Source of the DNA: Pinus tabuliformis
Taxonomy: Eukaryota; Streptophyta; Pinopsida; Pinales; Pinaceae
NCBI GenBank assembly: GCA_031772625.1
Contig: CM062815.1
Coordinates: 121,443,977-121,507,976 of the forward strand
Length of the DNA stretch: 64,000 nucleotides
Direction of reading: 5' to 3'
A model generated the notes under the pieces. That model was given only the letters and a program-made list of their open reading frames with translations, ran no database searches and was not told the origin of the DNA. Position 1 is the stretch's first letter. Each line of letters starts with the position of its first letter. Of this stretch, positions 11,931-22,389 are shown piece by piece. Position numbers and translations under genes: made by a program.

Positions 11931-12707
11931 CCTTCTTGGATTTCTTCAATGGACAATTAGTTGCATAATGGCCCACCTCATGACAATTAAAGCATCTCAC
12001 TTTAGATTTATCAATCTTCTTCCCACCATGGGAAGAACTCGATTTGGAATGGTAAGCCTTCCCTTTCCCTTTACGTGCCTTGCTAAGCCTATATTTTCTT
12101 CATCATCATGCTTAGATGAAGAACCATCTCTGGTGCTTCTCCTGATCTCCTCCTGCATCAGATTCGACCATAGTCGTTCCCAATCTGGCAGTTTCTCTCT
12201 TCCATTCATTGAGTCCTGGTAGCTATGCCAGCTCTTAGGAAGACAGAGGAGAGAAAGACTCACCATATCATCATCAGCTGTCGTGATTCCTACACTTCCA
12301 AGCTCATCTCTATAGGTGGTGAGTTTCTTCAGATATGTAGAGATCGTGTCGCCCTTTTCACACTTGATTTTCCGAAGCTTGTCCTTCAGCGCCATCTTCC
12401 TCTAGTCATTGTTGTTCTGATATAGATACTTCAATGTATTCCACATTGAAAACGGAGTCTCCTTCCCATGGAGACTCGAGACAATATGGTCTCAAACTCC
12501 CTCCAAAAGAATCCTCCTTGCTCTCGCCACACATTTCATCCATTCTGCCAATTCTTGGGCATTAGCTATTGTTGGCTTGGGGACTTCTTTATCAATGAAG
12601 TCCTTCAAATCGTTGTCTTCTAATACTGCTTCCATGCAATCTTTCCATGCTATGTAATTTGAGCTGCCATCCAGGGCATACTCGAGTCTCAAGCCATTGA
12701 ACACCAT
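11931..12707 (-). pseudogene. gag: Copia-2 gag
   Basis: It starts MVFNGLRLEYALDGSSNYIA at 12707, the DUF4219-like start, and continues after a stop near 12490. The UBN2-type domain follows (MALKDKLRKIKCEKGDTIST, then SWHSYQDSMNGREKLPDWER). The zinc knuckle at about 11990-12030 reads CFNCHEVGHYATNCP, with the full CCHC pattern. Homology to Copia-3 gag is strong throughout. At least two breaks (near 12490 and near 12395) prevent a single product. Gag forms the particle and its knuckle binds the genomic RNA. Confidence 0.88.
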
Positions 12708-12802
12708 TGGTGAACTTTGAGATGTGATAAGAAATTGATTTTGTACCTACAATCAAGAACTTCGAACTTCTTTGTATACTATTCTTCGCTTTGATCACCT
12801 TT

Positions 12803-12814
12803 GCTCTGATACCA
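12803..12814 (-). promoter_or_regulatory. Primer binding site of Copia-2
   Basis: The minus strand reads TGGTATCAGAGC, a perfect initiator-tRNA-Met site, immediately adjacent to the LTR starting at 12815. Confidence 0.92.
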
Positions 12815-13602
12815 TGTAGAAATTCTCACTGTAGATTAAACTGATTATGCAACGTACTAAAGCAAAATACTTAATCTACTTCTACAATCAAACTTGCGGA
12901 ATCTTAATCAATTTTGAGAAAGATCAAACATAACACATATAATAGAGAAGAAGATTCAATCACACATGAAACGCAGAAGAATAATCTGGGGAAAGCCTCA
13001 GCTAAAAAACCCCGCTATCTGTATTATCATACAAGTGGAAATATCTCAGGATTACACAAAGCTTTAGCTCTCAAGCTATCCAACTCTCAGTACAATCCCT
13101 CACTGCTACTCATAGACAAAATAGACAACACATATGCCTTCCTTCAATCCTCCAAGCCTCCTATTTTCTTACGCAACTTCTCTTGGGTCCTCCAGCTGCA
13201 GCCTGTGTGATTCTCACCTCACACATTGCTCTGACCTTTGTAGTAACTGCGCAATCCTCAAGGAATGAATTCCTTTTGCATGCAAGAGATATTCACATGG
13301 GAATATTCTAGCGACTGATAGTACACTGTCCCTGGCTTTAATCTCAACTGGGTCTTTGTCTGAACTAACATGCCTTGGTTATTTATGAGAGAATATTCAG
13401 TTATCTGGAGAACACTAGTTGCATGCATGCATGCATTAACTCACTGAACTCACAATTACTTCCACAAACTGTTCGGAACTAATTTAACTGGACTTAACTC
13501 AGTTAACTGAGCTAACTAATTACAACTCAAATACAACTCATCCTTATCTCCTTAATTAAGGGATAACTTCCTTAATCAAAGGGATAATTAATGCATGTCA
13601 TC
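12815..13602 (-). repeat. 5' LTR of Copia-2, first part
   Basis: It begins TGTAGAAATT like the 3' LTR and follows it until AATTAATGCATGTCATC (13586-13602), where LINE-1 begins. The 17 bases 13586-13602 are repeated with three differences at 20537-20553 and are the LINE-1 target duplication. Confidence 0.92.
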
Positions 13603-14019
13603 TTATTTTTGATCAAGTAAGTGTGGAACCTTCCATTAATTCAAACAAAATACATATTGTACATTTCTTTAACGAATTCATGCAGGGCAAAACCCAGCTC
13701 TGTGAAACTTCAACAGACAACTGGGATGGAAGAACCCCGAACAGAATTCCAGTCAAGACTACAAAAGAAACGCATACAAGACAATCCACCCTACATAGAG
13801 TGCAAAGAAACCAAACTAAACCCAAATAATTCGCTTTGTATGACCTTCGGACTAAAAAACCTGCTTATCGACCCTTGAAGGTGGGCCCACTGAACCGAAG
13901 GCCCAAAAATATGCCACAATGGACCCAAGCAAACATCCTTAACTTTTGATTTACTATCAAACTCAATGACTGTGTGATCCCATCCTTGAAGATCTAACGT
14001 CCTTATTTGATTTCGGGCC

Positions 14020-14500
14020 TAAACCTCGCCTGCACTTTAACCTTTCTTGCGGACCCGAAGAGAGTATAAGCCACCGCACTAAACTTATTTCGGGTCCGAA
14101 TGACGAATTAACCGTCGATCATTTTCTCCACCCGAAATCCATAGGATGGGGGATTACCAAAGTGATCCCGCCAACAAGCCCACTTTTTAACCTGTCTTAC
14201 GGACCCGAAAAGTTTATAAGCCACCACACAATAATTTTTCGGGTCCGTTTGGGGAATTATTTCTCGTGCATCTTTCCGCCCGAAATCCATGGGATGAAGG
14301 ATTTCTTACGAGATCTCGTCAACTTGCACACTTTTTACCGTTTCTTACAGACCCGAAAATTAAATAGGCCACCGCTTTATAATAGTTCGGGTCCATTTGG
14401 AAGATTAACCTTCGTGCATTTTTTCACCTGAAATGCATAGGATGAAGGATTTCAAGGCAATCTTTGGTTAGCCGCCTGCCAACCTGCCCGCAATTTATCA
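14020..14500 (-). repeat. About 150-bp tandem repeats in LINE-1 3' UTR, each with a hairpin
   Basis: The motif CGGACCCGAA (or close variant) starts at 14050, 14200 and 14348, about 150 bases apart. In each unit it is followed about 30 bases later by the complement TTCGGGTCCG, so every unit can form a 10-11-bp stem with a loop of about 30. A partial fourth unit follows to about 14500. Shared text such as CCCGAAATCCATAGGATG confirms the register. Confidence 0.88.
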
Positions 14501-14644
14501 CTTTCTTCTGCCCTGTGATTGGTCCACTACCTGTTGTTTCCATTGGTCTTCTCTCTGTTCATTTCTCATTCTTTGAAAGTGCTCCCTGTCTTCGATAGCC
14601 TGCCTGTGGCAGTCCTTACGCAGTTGCCCTAATGGCATCCTAAT

Positions 14645-15370
14645 CTAGGCATATCTTCTATTGTTTTTTGAACATAGCACTCCTTCATTCGCCAGACGAT
14701 CCGCTAACATGTTAGCTGTTCTACGAACGTGAACAAATTGGAGTGTTCTCAGGGCTCTTAGGTGGGATTGAATGCGTTGATAGACCTGCAATAACCGCCA
14801 ATGTTTTGACACTTTTTCTAGTGTTGTACCATTGCATATCTTCTTAACCGATTTAATTATCAGTTCAGAGTCTGCTTCTATAATGGCATTGTGTAAATCT
14901 GACTCAATCAATATTTCTAGGCATTGCTCTAGGGCTATGAGTTCTACCATATTGTTAGTGGCATTCCCCAAATGACTGTGAAAGATGATTTGTATGTATC
15001 CCTTCTCATCTCTTATGACTCCACCATAACCAGCCACTCCAGGGTTTCCTTTAGAGGCTCCATCTATATTGAATTTTAGAAAACCTTGTGGAGGAGGTCG
15101 CCAGAAATCCTTACCCGCTGTTGTGTAGCTTGTGTTCTTGCTTATGCCCTGGGGGATCAACAACTGGAGACCCAATTGCACAAGTATATGTGCATCCTTG
15201 TTTAGAGGAGGGTTTTCGGGGGGTTTCTTAACACAGGTACTTACAGTTTCTTTAAGTTGTCTTATAATATGATCTATGATGCTATGTATCGATCCAATTC
15301 TGTTCATGAAAATCCTGTTATTGCGTTCTTTCCAGAAATCCCAGATCAAGAAACCTGGGATTAAATTCAT
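14645..15370 (-). pseudogene. LINE-1 ORF2: C-terminal RNase H
   Basis: This frame of 241 codons has no internal stop. FNIDGASKGNPGVAGYGGVI (about residue 98) supplies the first catalytic Asp, NNMVELIALEQCLE the Glu, IIEADSELIIKSV the second Asp and ANMLADRLANEG the last Asp, so all four RNase H residues are present. The DGASKGNPG form is that of the archaea-like RNase H known to have been acquired by some plant L1 elements. It is part of the ORF2 polyprotein and is called a pseudogene because ORF2 is broken upstream. Confidence 0.9.
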
Positions 15371-15648
15371 GCTTTGTTGACTATTTCATTTTCTGAGAAA
15401 TCTTTCCACCAATTCTTTAAAGTGTCAGTAATGCTGGATTTGTCCCTGTCAGTTTGCCTGAAGATTGAGGCTACCCAATTCCACAAGGTAGAGGTGAATG
15501 AGCAAATGTTGAGTAGGTGATCCATCGTTTCTTCTTGTAGACCACACAACTGGCATCTAGATGGACCAACTAGACCTCTTTTCCGAAGATTCTCCCAAGT
15601 AAGAATTCTTTTATGATGCACCAACCACATGAACAATTTAATTTTCAT
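15367..15648 (-). pseudogene. LINE-1 ORF2: zinc-binding RT-linked domain (zf-RVT)
   Basis: KIKLFMWLVHHKRILTWENL followed by RCQLCGLQEETMDHLLNIC has the CxxC...HxxxxC arrangement of the zf-RVT domain found between RT and RNase H in plant LINEs. A stop and frame change near 15650 separate it from the RT. The next ORF overlaps its end by a few bases in another frame. Confidence 0.85.
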
Positions 15649-15989
15649 CCAGTGCGAGTTCTACCATAGGTCCTTCCATATCTTATCAGGGTTTGGAAAG
15701 TCAAGCCCAATGGCAATTCTTTTGGCTTCTTTGAGGTTGAAGTTGCCTTCATTGTTTCTTCCCCATCTTAGTTGGTCAGACAAAGTAGATGTTAATATCT
15801 TTCTTTGTTCCAAGATGACTGCAAGAGCTTCTGCTTGGGCCTTCAAAGGGGTTTCTTCATTGTATCCCAAGTTCTTCCATGTTCTCCATTTATCCTTGTA
15901 TCTTGTTTGATCCCATAAATCACTTACCCTGAGTAAACCTTTATTGTCATTGTCATCCTTAATATTGGCTAATTCTTCTCTACACAGGT

Positions 15990-17974
15990 TAGGTTCCTAT
16001 TGCCAGTTATCCTCCCAAAACCATGCTATGTTTCCATCTCTGGTCTCCCAGAAACTGTGCTTATGAACTATGGCTCTATTCTCCCAAGCACTGTTCCAAA
16101 TGTGGGAGCCTTTGATGTGCCCGGACATCCGAATATGATCCCTTTCTTGCCAATTGTTTGCATACTTTTGTTTCCAGAGCTTGGCCCATGGGGTTGCCGA
16201 CTCCTTTAGCCATCTCCACCAAAGTTTTGCCCCCAAGACTTTGCTAAGGGTTTTAGGGTCATGAAGTCCCAGACCCCCATGGTTCTTAGGCTTACATAGC
16301 TTTTCCCAAGCGACCAAAGCCCATTTCTTTTTCTCTTCCCCTTTGCCCCAAAGAAAATCTCTTTGAATATTTCTGATGAGTTGCAAAAATCCTTTAGGAG
16401 CAGGAAGAGCAGAAAACATGAAGGTGGGAATAGTTTGCAAGACAGCTTTTGTAGGCACTAGTCGTCCAGCTAAATTCAAAGACCTGTTTGTCCATTTTTT
16501 GATTTTATCCTATAGTCTATTAGTCACTTGCTCCCAAACTTCCTTGCTCAGGTTTATCAGTGAGAGGTATTCCCAGATATTTGGATAGTAGCTGATCTCT
16601 TTGAAAGTCAAGAATTCTGGAGAGGTTTCTCTGAACAGCAATGTCAGTATTAAAAAAGAAATTTTTTGATTTGGTGAGGCTTACCTCTGTACCGGCGGCC
16701 ATAGTAGAGTCGTTCAGGATTTGTTTGAACACTTTAGCTTCCTTGACCGTGGGTGTACCCTGCAGCATAGTGTCATCCACAAATTGTTAATGAGTCCAGG
16801 CATCCCCATTCGGGGTAAGTTTGAGACCCTGGATTCTTCCTTCTATGATGGCAAATTTAATGGCTCTGCCTAATCCTTCCATTATGAGAATAAAGAGGAA
16901 GGGGGAGAGCGGATCTCCTTGTTGGAGGCCTCTCAAAGGCCTAAAGGTTCTGGATGGAGAGCCATTAAGCAGGATTGAAAAATTAGTTGTAGTAACCAGG
17001 GCCATTATCCATCTTATCCAGTTGTGATCGAAGTCGTATGCTATTAGTACTTCCCTTATGTACGACCAGTTGAGCTTGTCATAAGCTTTCGCTAGGTCAA
17101 TTTGTATGATCATCCTTGCTTGCTTATTGCTCTTCAGAGAATGAACCACCTTGTGAGCTTGAATTATGTTGTTTAGAATCTGCCTTCCTTCCACATAACT
17201 AGTTTGCTCCTCAGACACAAGCGTTGGAAGTAGGGGCTTGAGTCTGTTTGCAATTACTTTGGAAATAATTTTGTACACCACATTGCATAAAGCTATGGGT
17301 CTAAATCTGTTTGGTGTCATAGCTTTTTCCTCCTTTGGAATCAAAGCTATGAAAGAAGTATTAAGCGCCCTCAAAACGGTCTTGGATCTTCTCGAGTCCT
17401 CCACAACTTCAAGGATATCTTGTTTGACTATTTCCCAGCATGCTTTGAAGAAGTCAACATTGAACCCATCCGGTCATGGAGATTTCCCATTTTGCATTTC
17501 TTTAATAACTTCAGTGACTTCCTCTTCAGTCACTGGCCTGTTAAGATTGTAATTGTCTTCCTTGGTTACAAGATTTGGAATATACTTTGTGAATTCGTTG
17601 ATAAATTGTGATCTATCTACGAGCGGCTCCTCTGCAATGCTTTGGAAATGTTGTACCAGAGCACATTCCATATCTTTGTGGGTGTTGAGCTCTTTCCCTT
17701 GAGTGTCTCTAAGTTTTGCAATCCTGTTATGTGCCATGTGATCCATGTTTGACTTGTGAAAAAACTTGGTGTTTCAGTCCCCTTCTTTAAGCCATTGCAC
17801 TCTCGATTTTTGCCTCCAGAAGATCTCCTCTTGCTGGCATCTATCATCCCATTCCTGTTGTAGAGTGTCAGCTTGCTTTTTTCTTTCCTCGGTAAAAGCA
17901 ATCTGTGATAAGGATCTGATTGTTTCCTTGTATTTTATGTTCAACCTCTCTTTTAGCTTTGAAGATATTGCCAA
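15990..17974 (-). pseudogene. LINE-1 ORF2: reverse transcriptase
   Basis: The RT is spread over several frames. In order they hold a linker helix region (KERLNIKYKETIRSL, 17974-17774), the N-terminal NGKSP motif (about 17480), FIALIPKEEKAMTPNRFRPI and IALCNVVYKIISKVIANRL (fingers). Next come IIQIDLAKAYDKLNWSYI with a catalytic Asp, GLQQGDPLSPFLFILIMEGL, and QFVDDTMLQGT with the F-x-D-D site intact at 16772-16783. The thumb follows (RLVPTKAVLQTIPTFMFSAL, FLWGKGEEKKKWALVAWEKL, 16479-15997). This is the standard L1-clade order. At least four nonsense or frame breaks are present. Confidence 0.92.
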
Positions 17975-18016
17975 ACTCCTTTTTGTTCCATTCTTTAAGC
18001 CTGAGTTTGATGTGTT

Positions 18017-18880
18017 TCAATATCTGTTGTAGGAGAACATATTAGTGCCTTGAATGGGCAAATCTTCCATCCACCATTTACCAATATTACTAATGAAGTC
18101 AGGGTGAGTGAGCCAGACATTTTCAAACCAGAAAGGTCTGTTCCTCAGAGTACCTATAAAAGAAGCTTCAAATTGGATAGGCCAGAGATTTGAGCCTCCA
18201 AAAGGAAGGATTGATGCAGTCAAGTCAGGGCCAGTGAAAAAGAGGTCCTCCGAGATTATAAATCTATCTAGTTTAGAGGCAACTTGAGAAGCCCCCCCCC
18301 CCCCTCTTATTGTTCCATGTGAATGTACCATTTATTGTCTCCATATCCACTAGCCTCATGTCGATTAGGAAGTTCTGGAAGGCAATGGAGTCTCTACCTA
18401 GTGTTCTGGTCCCGCCTTTTTTTTCTGTAAGAGATTTGATCATATTAAAATCCCCTCCCAAAATCCAGGGCATAATAGGATGTCTCCCTCTCAACTCCTC
18501 CAGTGAGGTGAGAAGCCTGAGTTTGTCTTCTAGTTTTTGAGGACCATAGATATTTGTGATCATATATATATTTCCTTATCACCCAAAGGTTGGATCACCA
18601 TTTAAAGATAGTTCCTGGATGCCTCAGCATGCAGGATTTCAAGTTTCTGGGGATTCCAGAGAGTGAGAATCCCACCTGCCGTGTTGTCTGCTTTAAATTC
18701 TAGATACTCATACTTAATGAGCCATTTGCTATGTATCTCTCTGATTTTATCTATTGAACATTTTGTCTCCTAGATAAACACCATGTCTGGTTTTTCTTCT
18801 TTTATTTTATTGCTAAGATTTCTTTGTTTCCTTTTGCTTCCTAGACCCCTAATGTTCCAGGTTGTGAGCTTCATTATGAA
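18017..18880 (-). pseudogene. LINE-1 ORF2: apurinic-type endonuclease
   Basis: The domain starts near 18870 with TWNIRGLGSKRKQRN, then IKEEKPDMVFI and a TAG where FIQETK is expected (E of the catalytic set follows). ITNIYGPQK and PWILGGDFNMIKSLTEKKGG (18563-18273) hold the GGDFN motif. After a frame change at a run of 13 C (18292-18304, G on the coding strand), ASKLDRFIISEDL and NRPFWFENVWL complete it. The enzyme nicks target DNA to prime reverse transcription. Confidence 0.9.
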
Positions 18881-19179
18881 AGATTTGTAAATGAGTAACT
18901 AGTAAGATCTTTCATCTTATCTGAGTTAATCATGAGTGTCCCACACTCTATCAGCAGCTCATTCTGTCTTTTCCTTCCTCTTTTCCTGCCTAGGTTCTTG
19001 GAAGTGTGTCCTGATGTTTCCTCCATCGTTTTAACCCCTCTATTTTCCTGGCTGTCATGCTTTCTTTTGATTACAGAACCCTTTGCTTGAGATCTCTAGA
19101 GGAAGAGCTGTTGTACTCTGTCAAACTCCTCTTGTGGTAGAGAATCAACCCCTTTGGTGGTTCCTTGCTCTAAGAACTT
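18881..19179 (-). other. LINE-1 spacer between ORF1 and ORF2
   Basis: About 300 bases separate the end of ORF1 (stop at 19180) from the endonuclease start. Several stops occur in all frames and no further motif is visible, which is usual for plant L1 elements. Confidence 0.6.
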
Positions 19180-20439
19180 TTATAGATCGAGGTTCTCCCT
19201 CTCAAGAATCTCCTGTAGTTCGTGGTCCTCTGTTCCCACTTCACTTGGGGTCATCTCATGGTCCCTGCCAAGTTCCATGATGTTTAGCATATTTTCCTTT
19301 AGTTTGCTATTCTCTGGTACATCCTCCATGCTGGCATCTTTTTCCTTCTCTGCAGGATTATCCTCCGATGCTTGGTTCATCGCATTGTTCTCATCTTCTT
19401 CTTCTAAAATCTTGAAACTGTTATGACTTGGGTGTTTATCCTCGCTAGTTTTCCTTTGGTACTTTTTTCCTCCTTTCCCTTTGCCTCCTGTCTTGGTAAA
19501 GCCTGTGGGGTCTTTGCCTTTGTTGGTTTTCATATTGTCCTCCAGTTTGTATAAAGGGCAATCTCTGATGAGGTGCCCATGCTCATGACATTTGCGGCAT
19601 CTGAATGGGACATGCTCATAGTCCACTGCCTGCACCCATTCTTCATCATAAACTTCTAGAATGATTTCATCTGGAAGTGCTCCTGATAAGTCCATTTCTA
19701 CACATATGCGCGCAAAGGAGGTGTATTTTCCTCACAGATTCGCCTCTGAAATTTAAAAAAAATGACCTAATTTATTGCATATGGCCTTTAAGGATTCAGG
19801 CAACCAGTAATCTAAAGGTAGGGAGTAAAGTCGTATCCATACCGGTACTTATGTGAATGTTTCTCGTTTCGGGACAAAATTCATCACCCATGGTAGCATG
19901 TAGAGGCCAGCCGCCGCATAGAAGTATGGACCTCCTTCGAACACTCTGTCTTTGTCCTCTAGGTTTGTGAATACCAATATAAAGAAACCCTTGGACCCAA
20001 GGTGGAGGGTTATTTCCCCCTTAGGTTTCCATTCGTTTCTTATCCACACCTGCAACGCCTTCTTCGTTGGCCATATCCCCATAAATTTACATATAACTGC
20101 ATATGTCGCCATGTGATCCCTGTGCTTCTGTAGCGCCGGATTATTTAAAACAACCCAGGGTTTAATGGCTGACCTGGGTTTGTAGAGTCTTGTCACACTC
20201 CTGTTCTCAGCTTTCTGACTGCTGCTTTCTATTCTCTTCTCTCCTCTAACTTCCTCATGATTCTTTTCCTGCTCATGAGAACTATTGTTTTTCGGCTTTT
20301 CTGTGTTGATCCTCTCCGTTCCTGCCTCCATTGGCTTTTTGAAGCGATTCGAGCCCGCTTCCTTGTTTCTATTCGCCACTATGTGGCTGTAGGAGGGAGT
20401 AGAACTCCCCCCTCCTTGCCCTTCCATGGTAACCAGCAA
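19180..20439 (-). pseudogene. LINE-1 ORF1: DUF4283 and CCHC zinc knuckle
   Basis: ORF1 makes the RNA-binding protein of the LINE particle. The first ORF (20439-19849) has a low-complexity N-terminus rich in K/E/N. From about residue 95 it shows the DUF4283-like fold seen in plant L1 ORF1 (ATYAVICKFMGIWPTKKALQ, SKGFFILVFTNLEDKDRVFE, GPYFYAAAGLYMLPW). After stops at 19696-19848 the second ORF (19695-19180) has FRCRKCHEHGHLIRDCPLYK, a CX2CX4HX4C knuckle, then a charged tail ending at 19180. The start could be the first Met at 20439 or the fifth residue (MEGQGGG). Confidence 0.88.
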
Positions 20440-20536
20440 TCCCCTGTTGTTCCAAACCCTCGTTCTGTGCTTTCCCCAGTTTTACTCCTCTTAACCGTCT
20501 GTTTTTTTTTTTCCCGAAAAAAACATACACAATTTC
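20440..20536 (-). other. LINE-1 5' leader
   Basis: This short leader lies between the 5' end of the insertion (20536) and ORF1. It contains a T-run/A-run (about 20500-20525) and no ORF. A full-length insertion down to this point suggests little or no 5' truncation. Confidence 0.6.
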
Positions 20537-20765
20537 AATTGTTGCATGTCTTCACAAAGACTTCATGTTTGAATTTCACCAACTAATTAACTCAAGATGA
20601 ATTAATTAATTATTTTTCAAATATCTGGTGAGACTATATTCAAATTTTAATTCTCAATTTTAATTCAAGGACAAATTAAAATTGGAATATATCATGAAAC
20701 GCTATATGTAGCAACGTTATTTTTAGCATTTCTATTTTTATCATTTCTTGTTGCTATTTTCAACA
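20537..20765 (-). repeat. 5' LTR of Copia-2, second part
   Basis: It continues the LTR interrupted at 13602. AATTGTTGCATGTCTTC to TTTTCAACA matches 8536-8734 of the other LTR. It ends at the right target duplication CGACC (20766-20770). Confidence 0.92.
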
Positions 20766-21850
20766 CGACCATCATTCCCCTTTGACTCACCCACATGCTT
20801 TAAGTGGACCAACCAGGACTACATTGCCCACGTTTTTGCCTTCAAGAGGTGGTGAGTTGGCTAGGAAAGACAAGATGCCTATGGGAGAGTATTTTTGGGT
20901 GTGGCAGTAGATAGGGGATGAATTTCGAGTTGCACTAACCTTCCAGGATTTGTACCAGCTTAAGAAAAACGATAGGGACAAGGGTGCAGGAGGTTCATGC
21001 ACGTCGAATTTAGGATGCAATTTATGATTGGGAGAATGTATCTCCCCACATTCAATGGGTCATCCAAGTGTATGACTAGGGCTTTGGTTGAGAAGTTAGA
21101 CACGTATTTTTCAGCTTAGCCGAATGACTGAGGTAGAAGCCATCAAAATGGCTACTTTGCACTTGGCGGGGGAGGCACATGATTGGTGGTTCCATGGGCT
21201 GACCACACTAGGGCATTCCAGTGTGACTTCCAATGATGACTTCACACAGAGGGTTGTGGAGCGTTTTAATAGGAGGTATCCGTAAGCACATTTTAGAGAG
21301 CTCACCCAACTTAAGCAAACAAAGAACCCTGAGCACTACATATTAGAGTTTTTGAGGGTGTTAGTGATGGTGTTAAATTTGTCAAATGCTAGGAGGGTCT
21401 ACACCTTTATGGAGGGGTTGGTTGAACCCTTTTGTGGGCTCGTGAGGGAAAGGAAGCCCGCTAATTTACAAGAGGTAGTGAATCGCACGCGGGATTTGTA
21501 GGACGCAATTCCCAAGACTAGGGCACCAGTTCTACCACAAGATCCTTTCCCACTAAGGGGTCATGACATTAGACCCCCACCACATAGAGATGTTCAGGGG
21601 CGGGGAAAGTTGGATGATGAGACTAGGAGACACCTCCACAAGAGGAAGTTATGGTTCACTTACCAGAAGCCATAGGCACCTGGGCATAGGTGCACCAAGG
21701 GCAAGGCCCGTTATATAGAGGTGTTTTATAACAGTGAGTTGGAGGATGGTGCAAAGATGAAGGATGTTGTAAAAGGTGGTAAGTTGTAGATCATCGAAGG
21801 TAATGGAGGAGGAGGAGGAGCACCACCCCCACCTGATGGTGAACTCTTCA
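20766..21850 (+). pseudogene. gag: Gypsy-1 gag, 3' segment
   Basis: After the Copia-2 insertion the gag frame resumes. The retrotransposon gag domain is readable at about 21150-21480 (WWFHGLTTLGHSSVTSNDDF, RVVERFNRRYP, FRELTQLKQTKNPEHYILEF, RVYTFMEGLVEPFCGLV). The knuckle region near 21655-21700 reads F-T-Y-Q-K-P-*-A-P-G-H-R-C. The family usually has Cys at the W and Y positions around FT (as in CFTCQ), so the first two zinc ligands are lost, and a Trp codon has become a stop. Numerous TAG stops (for example at 21107 and 21284) break the frame. Confidence 0.82.
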
Positions 21851-21854
21851 ATCC

Positions 21855-22200
21855 CACTTGATGGGTGTAGCAGCCTTGGTAGACAGTGGGGAAACCCACA
21901 ACTTTACTGATGCACAGATGGTGCAGTGGAGAGGTATACAGACTTAGAGCTTTGAGGGGTTTTTAGTCCTACTGTCAAGAGATAGGACTATGCAATGCAC
22001 CCAATATGTCCCTATTCTAACAGTGACTACTGTTAACTATTCTATGATCGATCACTTCTTTGGGATCAATGTTCCATACACCAACATTATCATGGGTGTC
22101 CAGTGGATTTACTCTTTGGGGCGAGCCACTACAAATTAGAAGAAGTTGGAGATGGAGTTCATGGGGCCAGATGGGAAGTTGGTGTTGCTGAGAGGGATGC
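21855..22200 (+). pseudogene. pol: Gypsy-1 pol: aspartic protease
   Basis: GVAALVDSGETHNFTDAQMV contains the retropepsin active site Asp-Ser-Gly (21882-21890) in the D-S-G-x-T-H-N-F form typical of plant gypsy elements (x is usually Ala, here Glu). FFGINVPYTNIIMGVQWIYS (about 22058-22117) is the expected C-terminal strand (usually I-L-G-x-x-W-L). Stops occur between and after these motifs. Confidence 0.82.
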
Positions 22201-22389
22201 ATTCATACCCACCACATACGGTGTAAACACATAGGTCGATGGAGGTTGACTTACGACATGGAGATGTAGTGTGGGAAATGGAGCTCAGGATTACATAGGT
22301 AGGGACTCAACCACAATGGGTACACCTAGACATCTAGAAGATTTTGGATAGGTACCCAACGATTTTTGGAGACATTCCTCCAAGCATGC

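Larger units (their letters stand above)
13603..20536 (-). mobile_element. LINE-1: full-length L1-type LINE with RNase H
   Basis: This 6.9-kb non-LTR retrotransposon lies on the minus strand inside the Copia-2 5' LTR. Target duplications of about 17 bp (13586-13602 and 20537-20553; three mismatches) flank it. From right to left it has a short 5' leader, ORF1 (DUF4283-like domain and CCHC knuckle), ORF2 (endonuclease, RT, Cys/His-rich domain, RNase H) and a 3' UTR with hairpin tandem repeats. The 3' end carries only a short A-rich tail (CAAAAATAA on the minus strand). Both ORFs contain stops and frame changes, so the copy is inactive, though domains are easy to read. Confidence 0.93.
7764..20765 (-). 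mobile_element. Copia-2: Ty1-copia element inserted in Gypsy-1 gag
   Basis: The element is oriented on the minus strand, with 3' LTR 7764-8734 and coding region from 12707 down to 8735. Primer site is 12803-12814 and the 5' LTR is 12815-13602 plus 20537-20765. The 5-bp target duplication CGACC is perfect (7759-7763 and 20766-20770). The 5' LTR is split by LINE-1. All copia domains are present in the order gag, protease, integrase, RT, RNase H, with few breaks, so it is better preserved than Copia-3. Gag and RT resemble Copia-3 closely, so the two belong to related families. Confidence 0.93.
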
